DNA of 41,818 nucleotides from Didymodactylos carnosus (lineage: Eukaryota; Rotifera; Eurotatoria; Philodinida; Philodinidae). The position numbers were made by a program, and so were the translations under genes. Below are positions 24,690 to 36,713 of the stretch, in pieces (position 1 is the first letter of the stretch; every line of letters starts with the position of its first letter). The notes under the pieces were generated by a model. The model was given only the letters and a program-made list of their open reading frames with translations, made no database searches and was not told the DNA's origin. The stretch is taken from positions 1 through 41,818 of the forward strand of contig CAJNOQ010000758.1 of assembly GCA_905250885.1 (NCBI GenBank), read 5' to 3'.

Positions 24690-26072
24690 TCAAGTATCGG
24701 GATTAATCAACTCACTAAAATTAGAAAAGCATATAACTAGTAAATGATATATTACTAATACCGCACAGAATTACATACTCGATTAATTCTTTATCAATAC
24801 CATCTATTACCATTTGTTGTCGAACGCCTTGAGGTGGTACACGCTAAAAAAGATAATTTATTAAAGATATTTTGTCGATTTAAAAAATTAAAGAAACTAC
24901 CATTGCTAGCATTTTCTTGTATTTCTCCATTCTTGGATCGGCTTCGACTTGAGGTGGTTCTGGAGGCTGAAACAAGATGCAAAATAGTGATCGTGCTTAA
25001 CGAACTTTTTTTAATCGTCGACAAAGATAACATATCTCACTAAACAAATCACATTGGATAGTTGTTATCGTAATTGAATAAAACTTTTCAAGGTATGTCC
25101 ACCAGCAGTGATTTTAGGAGTAGAGCGAAGATGGCGTCTATCTTCGCCTTCGATTTTATCTCGAAGAAACCATCTTTTCTTTCCTCAACTTTTTCCTTAA
25201 CCGCCTCCTCTCCACTTCTGCCAGAAAGTAGTGTTTTTCTCAACTCCATTCTCTTCTTAAAAATCGTGGATCCGCCATTAGTCTTCATCATTTTAACTTT
25301 GTTTTCAAACGAATCAGACGATCATCACTTGGCAAAAACATCTCATACAAAAACCAAAGCATACCGGAGGAGGTGGTGGTGCTACTGGACTTGTTGAATT
25401 AGATGCTCCTGCTGGCGGTAATGGTGGAGCAGCCGGAATATTTGCAGTTGTGGGAACTACAGCTTGCTGAACATTTTCAGTCACCGCTGGAACATTCACC
25501 TCAATTAAATCGAGCGGCTGATAGCCAGGAGTTGAACGAAGCTAAAAAAACAAACAATTAAATCAATTGCTCAATAAACAACGTTGACAGTTTAAATAAA
25601 TAACTTGTAAGATGAGAAGCAAAATTCTTACTTTTGAGTCTAATATAGAAAAATCAGCTTCAATTCGCTGTAAATTTGTTTCTAATTTTTGAAATTTTTC
25701 TTCCAGTTGTGAACTGAATGTATTAAAAAAGTGGACAGTATTTAATAAGAAGTGATTTAAATTCTCTGTTTGACGACGTTGATTTAATGCCGATAACTTG
25801 AATGAAAAAAACAGAAAGAAAAAGGTAACAAAAATAAGCGTGAAGGTAAGTGAAAATACATAGCAGTTTACTGGAAAACTAAGATGTTCGAGTTTCTCTA
25901 TTCATATAAAATTGACTTTATGATTTTTGATAGTTTAAATTTTAACATACAATAATGGATTTATTTCCGCTGTTATTCTGAAAGAATAAAGCTTAAACTA
26001 AAATAAATGGCATACCTTCGTATAATCAAGAGCAGTATTAACAAGTTCTAATTCTTCGTGATCAGAATCCAT
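24690..26072 (-). CDS. WASHC3: WASH complex subunit 3 (CCDC53)
   Basis: Six minus-strand exons (26072-26016, 25796-25632, 25541-25365, 24966-24901, 24843-24779, 24714-24690) give 184 residues, close to human WASHC3 (194). After a short acidic start, LDYTK leads into a coiled coil (NQRRQTENLNHFLLNTVHFF ... RIEADFSILDSK) matching the family's QQKRTVAFLNQFVVHTVQF ... QIETTLNILDAK, then STPG. A Pro-rich linker with PPPPP precedes ADPRMEKYKKM and VPPQGVRQQMVIDGID, matching DPRYARYLKM and VPVMAIRNKMISEGLD. WASHC3 is a core subunit of the endosomal WASH actin-nucleating assembly. The last exon (LINPDT at the C-terminus) is tentative. The short acidic tail of vertebrate WASHC3 is missing. Confidence 0.9.
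25088..25291 (-). other. coding-like island inside WASHC3 intron 3
   Basis: The third WASHC3 intron (24967-25364) is longer than its neighbours. It contains a 67-codon minus-strand open frame, rich in Lys/Glu and higher in G+C than the other introns (FKKRMELRKTLLSGRSGEE and KVEERKDGFFEIKSKAK within it). The plus strand of the same segment is also open for 107 codons. It could be an optional exon, an inserted repeat or chance. The WASHC3 alignment does not need it. Confidence 0.4.
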
Positions 26073-27631
26073 AGAATCTGAAATAAATACAAATTGTAAA
26101 GATCGACAGAAAGGATATATAGTCAACAAATTTGTGCTCCCGTTCAATACATCAAACACATATACAATAGTCCAGAGATGAAACAATACAGTTTTTCTTC
26201 TAAGTAGTAGATTTAATCCATCCAGATAATATGGCTTACGACATCTTTAGTTACAAATATGAAGATCAGTGTATATTGTAACGGTAAATTGTAACGCGAA
26301 AACGTTAAAGATAACTTGTGTTGGCACATTTTTTTTAACATGACTCATTACTTTATAGAAAAACATCAAAATATGTAAAGAACGATAAGATTATCTATCA
26401 TATGACGTGCATCTACTAACCACGTGTAATTATGTCCTAACTCAAAATCAATTGAACTGTACACGACATGATTGAAAGATAAAGCTCAAATAAAAGATAC
26501 AAATTGGAATCAAAGAAAATGAACATTAAAAACATCAGATTGCACAACTTCAGTAATTTTACAGCATATATACTAGGAATAATGAATTTCTTTTTGTATT
26601 TTGTTGCAAATCTTAGCTTACATTTTCATTCTCTATTCGTACAAATCAATTTTGTATTATTTAATAGAATATTATAGTGAATATACTTCCACTTATATTC
26701 TTTAATAACGCTTAAATCAGACCAAATAACTGACATGTTTTTTTAAAGAAGTTAAAATGTGCTTTTTCAAAGATCTGGTTGTTCATTACATTTATATTAA
26801 GTAAAATAGTAACTTGTTGAACATCTCTAAACTTCGACTTAGTTTTGCTATATTGTGAATCCGAAGATAGGTTCAATGTGATAAATCGTATGCTGTGTAT
26901 TGCTTTATTTTGGTAAAAAATTTTTCGTGATTTTTTTTCTTCTTTCTGTTGTTTATAATGACCACAAAAAAAAATGAAGAAAATAATAAGAATAACAAAC
27001 GAAAAAGAAACAAAAGGAAAAAGAATATATACTAGTACAAGAATGAAGTTCAGTTTTTTTTTTTTTCAAATAGTACCGGGGCAAATGTTTTTGTCGTCGG
27101 CCATCGTACTAGAGGCAGAAATGAAAGAGTAGAAAAAAACTGTACGTCGAAACAAAAAAACACAACATAACAACAACATCAACAAAATGCACACTACCCT
27201 TTTGAAGGCCGACGCACACGCAAACAAACGCTTGCTATGAGATAAGAACCCGAAAAGTAGTTAGGTTCGTTTTATAAACGAAATCATTCCATTCACTTGG
27301 CTATGCAGAGAAGAAAGGGAGTCTAGTGTGCGTAAGACAAACGTTGATCAACAGACAGAAGCAAAAAGAAAATTAAAATAAAAAAAATCTAAACATGGCT
27401 GATCTCCTCCTATACTGTGTGTTTTGGTTATTATTATACATCCCTATGGAGAAAAAAATACGCAGAGATAACGATAATTATCTGTTCTCTAAGCTTAAAC
27501 GTAGAAAAAATAGATATATTTTTATTTCAAAAGACAAAAAAAATGAAATGGAAAAAAACGTATTTTTTCTTTATTTTGAGGAAGAACCTGACTGTTTTAC
27601 AAATAATAATTCTGTCTATATTTATGGTTAA
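26073..27631. other. WASHC3 upstream / importin alpha 3' region
   Basis: 1.56 kb, very AT-rich. 26935-27240 is A-rich on the plus strand. The 78-codon frame at 27395-27631 lies in the presumed 3' UTR of the importin alpha gene and looks spurious. No RNA gene seen. Confidence 0.5.
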
Positions 27632-30600
27632 TTAGAATTGAAACTGTGATGGTGGCTGTTGCTGTTGAGGGGGTTGCTGTTGTTGTGGATTTATTTGACC
27701 ATTTGTCGTCGATGTTGCGTTAGGATTAGATGATGATGATCCAAATTCAAATGCACCAGATTCACCTTGCTAGAAAGAAACAAATGCATTTTTGTTATCA
27801 AATTATAGATACACTGCACACGTCAGTACAAACTGGTTGCAAGACAGACAGATAACTGCGATCGTATCATAAAGATTACTAAACTCCATATTATACTCGC
27901 AGAAAATTGAGGCAAGTTTGAGACTATCTTTACTACTACCTTATGCAAACAATAAGCAACTATCATCGGAAATGTATATAGAAACACAAACGTACTCCTC
28001 TTATTGATGAAGAAGACAAGCTAAGTAACTCAAATCGAGAACTATCAATTTCTTTTAAAACAGGCTGTTATTCAAATCTGTTGAGTGGTTCTTTGACTAT
28101 GAATGAGAGTATCATGAACCGTCTATTTTAAAGCAGCCAATATTGTTCAAAAACGTGTGTAAATTTCTTTGTGGTATTAACTTACCGTTGGAACATTTTC
28201 TTCGTCATCGACACCAAAATATGTTTCGATGATATGAAATGCTTTCTGATATATTTCGATATTTTCATGACTTTGGAGATATTCAATTTTATCCAAACCT
28301 AAACAAGAAAAATAAACCAAATAGGAAAAGTGTTGGCATTTTTTCTGATAAAAAATCTTTTAGGATTCATTGAGTAAAAGTACTAGCTGTCAAGATTTTA
28401 ACTGTTCTAAGCAATCTTTTAGTATTCAGACTGATTGTGAAAAATTTTGATGAAGTTCTTTAATCATACCAAAACATTCTTCAATCATCACTGCATATGG
28501 ATTCGGTCCATTCATTCGTTTTGCTTCAGCTGCACCCAATTTTAATATATTCTCTAGACCATTAAATGCCACTTGTATTATTTTTGCGTCTGTAACACTT
28601 AGTAATTCACATAGCGGTGGAATAGCACCTTGATCAATAATATATCTAAAACATAATAAGTTAATTACATACGATATCCAAACTAAGAGTACTACCATCT
28701 TACTTGATTTGTTGTGGTGTACCGCCCGATGTTGCATTCGTGACGGCCCAAGCTGCTTCTTTTCTTGTTTTATGATCACCATGCTTTAAAATATTAATTA
28801 AAGATGGAAATATGTTGGCATCAATCACAGCCTAGAAACAAACAGATTTAAATGGAAATACGTTATTTTTTATTGCTAGTCAATATTTTTACTTGAATTT
28901 GATTTTGAACACCAGCTGTTATATTCGATAGCGTCCAACAAGCTTCTTTTTTGATCGATTCTTTTTGACTTTGTAGTAGTGTAAGTAAATGCTGTAAAAC
29001 ACCAGCATCTAATACAAGCTAAAACAAAGTAGGAAATGTACAATAATCTTGCCATACAATAGCATCACATTATAGTATTCTTCTGCCTGCATAGTTTTAC
29101 AGCAAACAATATTCTGTTTTCTGGTCAGAAAGATACGACTTCTGATTCAAATGGTATCAATTTTATAAATGAATATTTGAGAAACCAACCTGTGTTTGCA
29201 TATCATCACCAGTAACAATATTTCCAACAGCACGTAAAGCGGAGGATTGAACATTTAATATTGGATGCCTAAGAAAAATATAATTAGCAAGATAAAAACA
29301 ATATTTCTGGTTTTAGTGAAGTGCTGTATACATACGCTAATAATTCGACGAGTCTTGTTGTTACGCCAGCTTGTATAACGGCTTGTATTTTTTCATTTGG
29401 ACCGTCAGATAGATAAGATATTGCCCAACATGTATCAGCAAGTACATCACTATCCAAATTATAGAGTAAACGACTTAGAACAGGTAAGGCTGGTGCAACC
29501 TAGAAGGAGAGAATAGATTGAACAAGTAAAAGGCTTTTTATATAGTCATACTTTATTAAAATCAACAGCTGGATTTTTTCCACGACATAGGTTCGATAAA
29601 CACCATACAGCATTTCGGACCATTGTTAAACGAGTATTACGAGCAAATATACTAGAAAAGAGGAAAGTCTTTATGATCAGCAGACAACCATGGTTATATT
29701 TCTCAATAATGATTGAATATCAGAGCCAGAGCCAGTGAAACAAGAGTTCATCGTACTCTGAATCGTAAACTTACTTTAATAATGGTTGAAGAACTCCTGT
29801 ATCAAGAACATAATCACGACATTCTGGACTATCACCAGCGATATTACCAAGTGCCCAAACAGCCTTTTAAATAACAAAAAGAAAAACAAGCGATATAAGA
29901 AATAGAAAAAACAACAACATCGATACTTACTTGTTCTTGAACATCTTCATTTTGACTACTTAATAGTAAAGCAAACACTGGTACAGCACCAGCATCAATA
30001 ACATATTTTGTTTGCATTGAATTGCCAGATGCAATATTTGTTAATGCCCACGCAGCTTCAAACTAAACGATGTTCAGTACGATATTACTTGAAAAAAGAT
30101 TAAATAAGATATGCAAAAATGTATACATACCTGTATTTGGAAATGTTGAAATTTCAATAATTCAACGAATCGAGGGACAATGCCTGCTGTTATTACTTCG
30201 TCAATAGGTGGGTTTGGTTCTAGAAGTTAATAAATGTTATAATCACTTAGCCTCATGAGACAATTTGCTTTGTAGGTAGAAAGACGTACGAAAACAAAAA
30301 ACTACAGATCAACAAATAGAGTATGAACACAGATAACGGTTATTACAGAGAAGAGTAATGTTCTGCTTACCTTTTGACAGAAGTTTTCTAAAACGTATTG
30401 TTGCATCCAACATTTGTTGTAGATCATCGCCGTATAATGCAGCAACCATCTGACTTGTTATTACCTAAACCGAAAAGACCAATGTGTTCTTTTTCTAAAA
30501 CTATTAACAAGACATACTGGTTCACTTGTTCCAGGTTGTCTTGTTCCATCTCCTGTTACACCAAAACTATCTGTTCCATCAGCAACATCGTCATTACCAG

Positions 30601-30804
30601 CTAAATTTCTCCGTTTGAAATGCTTAAGAATAAAAAAAATTATATTAATATTTCTACCAAACAAATGGGCAATATGTCGCTTACCTGTTCTTCTCGCTTT
30701 TGTTTACGCAATGTTATATTTAACCCTTCACGACGTTTACGCAATTCTTCACTGTCCAAACCACGGTGTTTGTAATTTTTTTGACGTTGGTCGTTAGAGC
30801 TCAT
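27632..30804 (-). CDS. importin subunit alpha (karyopherin alpha, KPNA1/5/6 clade)
   Basis: Fourteen minus-strand exons: 30804-30685, 30622-30518, 30464-30371, 30219-30131, 30062-29931, 29863-29775, 29651-29552, 29499-29336, 29268-29190, 29018-28893, 28831-28704, 28645-28470, 28298-28186 and 27769-27632. They sum to 1653 nt, 550 residues, with every phase consistent. The N-terminal importin-beta-binding domain has [22 protein letters not shown] basic clusters and KRRNL. Armadillo repeats carry the W-x-x-x-N ladder that binds nuclear localisation signals ([69 protein letters not shown]). YGLDKIE-like [10 protein letters not shown] and an acidic DDEE segment follow. This end matches the KPNA1/5/6 clade. 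The C-terminal tail is a Gln/Pro-rich run (QQQQPP) not present in vertebrates. Confidence 0.95.
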
Positions 30805-31399
30805 TGTTGATCAGGTTTAGAATATTTAGAACGAAAAAGACCGAAGGCTGATGAAATAGATCTGAAAATAACAAGTGGTAAATACAGAAAAAAGAGAAAG
30901 GGAGAACATTATCGTCTAGTACTTTTTGTACGCGTATGCTTTGTCGCAAGAAAAGAGGCCATTCATTTTTCTGCACATAGAGTACGACAAAGAGGAGTTC
31001 GAAAGAATAAAATACTGTAATCTTAGTAGATTAGGAAGAGTAAACCCAAAAGATATATGCATATCAACAATAAGAACTTATTTACAAAAATAATTAAAAA
31101 ACCACACGTTTACACAGAAGAAAACATTTGCTGTTCGAGGCGTATTTGTCTGGCATTGCCCGTGTTGTTTCGCCCGTTTAATAATATTGTTCATCATCTA
31201 GTATTGTTTTATACCATGTTTTTCATCATTTATTAGTGCTACTAGCTTCACTTCCATTTCTACTTCTTCTGTCTGCTCTTATTCTCTAGTTTGGTTTTTC
31301 CTTGAAATAAACGTAGGGTTACGCGTTGGTGTTTTCAAAATAAAATTCAGCTGATTACATGCTATACGAAACTAGTTTACTCTCGAAAAGTGAGAATCA
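30805..31399. other. importin alpha upstream region
   Basis: 5' flank of the importin alpha gene. No coding signal seen. Confidence 0.5.
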
Positions 31400-31790
31400 T
31401 CAAACGCCCCTGATCTGTAATCACAATGACTCGAGCTAAACAACAAATGAGTAACGATAGGTAATGAACGAAAAAAAACTGCTTGACATGAGGCGAAATG
31501 CGAGCGTATTTAGAATGATGGTAGCGTAAAGAAGCGTAATAAGGACGAAGAACAGCGAAAAAGATAGAAAGAGGACTAAGATGATGAAATTTTGAAGTAT
31601 TGTACGAACACAAAGTTGAGACACGAGTAAAAAGCTAGACGAAACATAGTCAAAATTACAAGAAATAATATGAGAAGCAAGGTTGTTTGCAGAGTCTGGA
31701 ACAGAGCGTGAAAAAGAACTGTTGTACAAGGTACAACAATAATCAAGCTTAGGAAGAATAGAAGAAAGATAAATAATAAACTAGCCTTAG
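31400..31790 (-). mobile_element. decayed LINE 3' fragment
   Basis: On the minus strand LSSILPKLDYCCTLYNSS fits the RT thumb motif RP-x-LEY-x-x-x-x-W of LINE elements. After a frameshift, a Tyr/Leu/Arg-rich stretch (FFAVLRPYYASLRYHHSKYA) continues, as LINE C-termini often do. Stops and a frameshift show it is dead. It is opposite in orientation to the LINE relic at 21.0 kb and does not obviously derive from the same copy. Confidence 0.55.
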
Positions 31791-32519
31791 TCGGCTGACC
31801 AACATTTATAAAATTGACAATATCGATATGAATTTGACTTCTAAAAATTTAGTCTTTATACAACACAACAGACTTCGAAAAAATAAATAACAAAGAGAAG
31901 TTATTGATACATAATACAGTATGAAGAAATTACATTGATCTTTCTTAGCATGAGACAAGCAAACGCTTGTCCATCCAGTGAATCCAGAAAGACAAAACAG
32001 ATTTCATTTTATTTTATTTTTGTTATTCATTCATACAGTCGGACGAGTCCGCTTTTTATCATCGTTAGTGAAGAGGACAAAGACACAAATTTCATTGGAT
32101 CTAAGATGAATCGGACGGTTTGCAAAATGTCAAACGGAAATTTTATATTACAAACTAAACCTACAATAATTCCTTTATTTCTCTTATCTGCAGCAAATAC
32201 TAATTGTACATTTCGAGAGATGGCGCTATCGTATCTGTTGGTGTATTTATAAAATAAGCGAAAAATTCAATTTAATTGTTTGCTATGAGATGATGTTTTG
32301 CACATCATGGGTGTAGATACGATCTTTTAATAGCAACGGTAATATATTACAGTAGAAAGAAAATTCATGTAAATTCTTTCCTCTCTGTATTCTCACATCT
32401 TTTTCTTATTAATAAAATTCTCGCTTTGGTGTGATATTATGCGGTAGATATTGTTACCACTACCATGGTAACAAATTTATTAATAAAAAAAGTACTTTCC
32501 CATAGAGGAAAAGCTTTGG
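31791..32519. other. intergenic with AT-rich inverted repeat
   Basis: A plus-strand 105-codon frame at 31935-32252 has no recognisable family. Immediately before repeat copy B, ttattaataaaatt (32406-32419) and aaatttattaataa (32473-32486) form an inverted repeat around the inner palindrome gttacc ... ggtaac. Confidence 0.5.
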
Positions 32520-33045
32520 TATACGAAAAGATTTTAGACTTCAGTGATTTATTAAACAACACACTAACAGGAGAAGCTTTTAAAAATATCCGATCAGCAA
32601 TTCTATGAAAAAAAGCTTTAGCACAGTTAATGTTACATAGACCTTTACAGACTTAGGCTTGAAACGGACAAATGATACCACAAAAGTTTTGGGATCTTTG
32701 GATGTTAGTAATATCATTTACATTGCTCAGATTCGACGATTTAAACATTGAATTGCCAAATTATAAACAGTTATTTTCGAATGATATAGATATTCGATTT
32801 ATAATGATGTTAATGATTCACTCTGTACTAATGTTTAATTTCAATGTTTTAATACGACAACGCTTTTCCAGCTCCATCACTACTCGACACATAATCGTTG
32901 TAAATACTGAAAAATTGTGCAGGTTTTGTAATTAATGTAGGTAATAGATGATGATCTTTTACTAAAAAATAGTATATCAGCATTAGCTTGCGTGAATTCT
33001 GTGTCATCCACCACTTCAAAATGATATAGATGTATATTCCTGATA
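32520..33045. repeat. 526 bp direct repeat, copy B
   Basis: Same strand and length as 22358-22883, with about 99.4 percent identity by eye (three substitutions, none inside the 87-codon frame at 32672-32935). The two copies bracket POP4, WASHC3 and importin alpha. Sequence beyond both ends differs from copy A. Confidence 0.92.
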
Positions 33046-33739
33046 GTATAAAGAAGTAGTATAAATAATAATCAGAGAACACAGCTGAAAAGACATTTGG
33101 CTCTTTGTTTTGCTGTAGCATATCCATGTAATAAACCAAAATACTACTTAGAAAATCGAAGAGTTGTTGATATATTTGATTGAAGAAACATTCGTAATCT
33201 ATCCGAAAAACAGAGATCTCATTTGAAATTTGCTAATAATTTTTCCACTACGAGCCAAGAACAATAGTTTTAGTCGCTTAAGGCTTTGTTAGGCGCATAT
33301 ATGCTGTAACAATCAATGCAGGTGAAAATTAAGTAAGTTACTTTTGGATCTAAACTCGCAGAATACATCATGCTCTTTGAACACACAAGCTTGTTACAGA
33401 GAGAAAAGGACATTAAATCAGTTTCAAAAAACGAAAACGATAATTCGAAATATATGTGCGTTCTTGATCGAAGAAATTATTAACTTGAGAAGAACAAAAG
33501 TGGTAAAAAGCTCGAAAATCTGTTTCTTGTATGAAATTGAACCATTCACTAGTTATAATTATCCACAGCACATATATAGAAGAAACTTACTGCTTCCTTT
33601 GATTTCTAATTAAGGGTACTCCCCCTCTTTTTGGACAATCTCGGACTTTGAGCTGAGCATAGCCTGATGTAGAGGAAAGTGTGAGCTACAAAATGAGACC
33701 GCTCCCAACACTCCACAGCCTTTCTTAAAAAAGTAAGCA
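33046..33739. other. intergenic
   Basis: An 89-codon plus-strand frame (33344-33613) has no recognisable motif. 33610-33720 is G+C-richer and may be the edge of an old repeat. Confidence 0.4.
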
Positions 33740-33793
33740 TTTATGAAGTTTTTCTTTCAAAGCCTAAAAAGCTCGGTTTTTTAGCTTCATAAA
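33740..33793. repeat. hairpin-forming inverted repeat
   Basis: TTTATGAAG (33740-33748) pairs with CTTCATAAA (33785-33793). An inner CTAAAAA / TTTTTAG pair adds seven bases. Confidence 0.65.
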
Positions 33794-33825
33794 CTTCTCT
33801 ATCTTTTTCTGATACATATGTAACA

Positions 33826-34014
33826 ATGACTGATAGACAACTCAAACAGTATCACAATGGTCAAATGTTAATTACAAGTACATTGTTAGATGAACAACAA
33901 AAATAAATCATAAATATTTATAATCAATTACAATCGTGTAAAAAAGATCTAAATACGTGTCAAACAAATCTTAACGAAATGGAAAAAAATGAAGATAAAT
34001 ACATGATAGATTAA
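33826..34014 (+). pseudogene. small coiled-coil coding fragment with internal stop
   Basis: A 63-codon reading frame from ATG to TAA is interrupted once, at codon 27 (TAA). The text is strongly helical and Gln/Asn/Lys-rich (NQLQSCKKDLNTCQTNLNEM after the stop). One substitution would open the frame, so it looks like a recent lesion in a short gene or a gene fragment. The family is not recognised. Confidence 0.4.
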
Positions 34015-34592
34015 ATGCTAAAATGTACTTTATATATCTATGACGTTTCCGCTATTAGAACACGAGTGGACATATCTAGAGATGTATGTCTATCGGTTGA
34101 CTTGTCACCACCGAAGGCGACAAAATTTTGAAAAAGTAGACTCGATATCGAACCATTTTTCTCGATCTTTTCTGAACGTTAAATATGTTCGAGCTGGAAA
34201 ATCTTGGTAAAATACAGATAATCTGTGATGTGTTGAAAATGCAACCGTATTTGGTAAATGTAATATCTTTTTCTCGAGTGTTCTTTTTCCTGAATATGTT
34301 CGTTCTTGTTGAGTTCTGTGAAATCCAAGTGATAGGAGTTGTTAGTAATCATACACGGTTACTGTTATATGTTGAAACTAAACATTGTTTATTATTATAT
34401 GATTTCCATGAGCTGTCTTCGTTTTGGAAATTGTCAGTCACCGTAGCCACTCTGTTTTCTCTTATCGGCTTACATCGCTTACATGGGCTCATTGTGAATA
34501 TTCATCTTTATATTACGCTTGACTTGACCGAGAGATTTAAATCGACAAACGGTCAAGAAAACGGTACCATAATTGATATTATACCTAACGCT
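34015..34592. other. no gene supported
   Basis: A 163-codon plus-strand frame (34185-34676) is open but hydrophobic and irregular, with no family resemblance. Its 3' part overlaps a better-looking frame on the opposite strand. Confidence 0.35.
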
Positions 34593-34790
34593 TCACTTAC
34601 ATTTCTCTTTCAAGAAAAAGTTCAGATAGATCTGATTCATCGTCTCGAACACGTTCTCATTGTTCAGTTCCAATAGGGGCAATTGAATGTTGTTCCGTAC
34701 GTATTTTAATAAATTATAAAGCTCATCGACACGAATTTTCAACCGATTCATGAGTTCTTCTGCTAATTTACTACTTTCGATTAGAGATAG
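34593..34790 (-). other. helical minus-strand open frame, unknown
   Basis: The minus strand encodes a predicted helical segment (SSKLAEELMNRLKIRVDELY, then LLKYVRNNIQLPLLELNNEN) and stops at TGA. It has the composition of a real coiled-coil exon. Its upstream edge is the palindrome at 34793-34823, so it may be a fragment cut by a repeat. Function unknown. Confidence 0.35.
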
Positions 34791-34792
34791 GC

Positions 34793-34823
34793 ACCGGGAC
34801 CAAGAAAATTTTCTGGTCCCGGT
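34793..34823. repeat. near-perfect 31 bp palindrome
   Basis: ACCGGGACCA and TGGTCCCGGT are perfect 10 bp arms around a centre that is itself palindromic (GAAAATTTTC plus one extra A). The GGTCCCGGT word recurs in the loop of the hairpin at 34930-35027. Confidence 0.85.
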
Positions 34824-34929
34824 AAAAGATTCGTGTGCCATTCCATTAACTTTAGTGATAAACTAATATTTGATCACGCATTCTGTACAAAAATGTTTGC
34901 TCTTTCAGCCTATATATTTTAAAGTGTAT

Positions 34930-35027
34930 CAAAGGCCTTTGTTATCAACTAATTTAGCAAATATAATAACCGGCAATGTGGTCCCGGTCATTATGTTTGC
35001 TGAATTAGTTGATAACAAAGGCCTTTG
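34930..35027. repeat. 98 bp hairpin, 44 bp arms
   Basis: The left arm 34930-34973 starts caaaggcctttgttatcaac and the right arm 34984-35027 ends with its complement. The arms differ at about three positions, with a 10 bp loop. The arms also contain the self-complementary word AAAGGCCTTT, giving a second level of symmetry. No coding role apparent. Confidence 0.88.
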
Positions 35028-35083
35028 CTATTGCCTCCATTGCCTGATCCCCGTCTGTGGTGCTCTTAAGATGATGTGTTTCT

Positions 35084-35461
35084 GTTGAAGCGTTGTTCTT
35101 TTCACTTCCACTGCTTGAGCTCGACCAGGAGAGATCAGATATTTGCATCTTTTCATTACCGCTATTAAATGAATTATTATGTGAAATCGAACAACAACAG
35201 TAACACACGGTGCAACATCGTTGACCGAAACAACATATCACGAATGTGTATCAGAACAATCTTGGCTACTGGATGAGTCGTTGACGAGCCACTGCTACAA
35301 GTAAAAACTAAGTTTCCAGAGATACTTTTTCGTTCCAAAAATGATCTGCTCGAGCTAAAAGTTTTTTTCAGTGTCTCATAATAATCAAAATCGATTCTCA
35401 ATAAAAGAGTGCGACTACTAATGCATGAAAATCGAATTTTTCGCCTGATTTCAATCCTTTT
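35084..35461 (-). repeat. about 380 bp duplicated segment, copy 1
   Basis: Same-orientation duplicate of 36714-37096, with about 85 percent identity by eye and small indels. On the minus strand it contains FDYYETLKKTFSSSRSFLER, and in another frame CCFGQRCCTVCYCCC leading into an acidic/Ser-rich tail (SSSSGSEKNN). These could be two exons of one gene with a Cys-rich membrane-proximal segment, or repeat sequence. No family recognised. Confidence 0.75.
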
Positions 35462-36713
35462 CTAACCGGAATTTTAGTTGTTCATGATAATAATACAAAA
35501 AGATTCAACTCTTCCATGATACGGTTCGCATCTGGTTTCGACCTATCCTGTTTATAATTGTTTATGTCCCTAATTTTAAACTCGCTTTCTGTATTGTAAT
35601 CAATAATGATCAATGAAAGTTTAAATTCCGCCCTTCTCCGGATTCGAAGGCGGCGTTAGGACGTACGCAACTGAAAGCGGATTATGAAAATTAACGGGAC
35701 CGTACTTGTAGGTGAAATTCTACTTTTGAGAAAAGACTCATTTTCTCCGCAATGACGCTATCTATTTTTTCATAGGTACGACGGTTCGAATCCACTAAAT
35801 AAAAAATATTGTTTCTATCTTCTGCTTATAGAGACTTGAGACGTTTGAAACATGATCTTCAGGCATCTCAATGATTATACTCGTGCGCAAAGAATTCTCT
35901 GGTCATTTAACATTCTAATTCTATCAAATTTTGTGGCCGACAGTCATTTTTCCAAGTCCAATCAGAATAAAATAGTTTTGGACAATAAAATGAACAGTAA
36001 AATCGCTTTTTTTAACTGTGAGAGGAGATTGCTCACCTTTCCATTGTTGATGATTCGATGACTGAAATTTTTGTATCATCACTGATATGTGCGAGAGCTG
36101 ACGCGAGAATAACATAACCGTCGCTTGTATCAAATTAAAAAAATCTTCCGATTCGGCGAGATTCCGAAGTAGTCTCGACTACTTGTCATTATCTGTTCTG
36201 ATAGGGTTTCTGCGCGAAATTTGAACCGAAATTCATCTTTATCATCGTAGCAGAAAAACATTCTTTTTCACGTTGAACTCATGGGTTGACAAGCGTATCA
36301 ATGATCTGAAAAAAAGAGTGATGACTTAAAATGCCTTGATGACACGGATGTGGACAAACGACATCGAAGATTATCAGAATAAGGGTGAATTTGGACTGAG
36401 GATTCACTATCGGTGCTATCGCACACAGTGACACAACACAACAAACATTATTTTCTGAAACAAAAAAGCAAACTCAGAACATGGTGGACGGCTAGTGTTC
36501 TTTCGCCCTCCAACTAGTCGTGTGCTGGGCAGTTGTTTTTACAAAGTACGGGACAGGCACAGTCTTTTAAAAGTCGTCCAGACTAAGGTAGCAGCCGAGA
36601 CTGGAACAGCTTAGTACCGCTCATGTCTAGCTCTTTTTCACACAAAAGATCCATTTCGCAGGAATTCTATTTTCTGATGAGTTCATTAACATATTACTCA
36701 GGGTTCTTTATCA
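35462..36713. other. unassigned sequence between the duplicates
   Basis: The minus strand around 36170-35920 is open and coding-like in places (LRNLAESEDFFNLIQATVML, then HISVMIQKFQSSN) but I cannot define exon borders. It could belong to the gene represented by the flanking duplicated segments. Confidence 0.35.

Noticed and set aside
27395..27635. Two overlapping plus-strand frames of 72-78 codons
   Set aside because: They lie antisense in the importin alpha 3' flank and are dominated by A-rich runs.
30845..30875. CTGATGA ... GAAA pattern like a hammerhead ribozyme core
   Set aside because: Only nine bases separate the two conserved boxes, they do not form a stem, and no stems I or III could be drawn.
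31935..32252. 105-codon plus-strand open frame
   Set aside because: No family resemblance, no splice or start context, and it sits among repeat debris.
34185..34676. 163-codon plus-strand open frame
   Set aside because: Hydrophobic, irregular composition, no motif, and the opposite strand has the more coding-like text over its 3' part.
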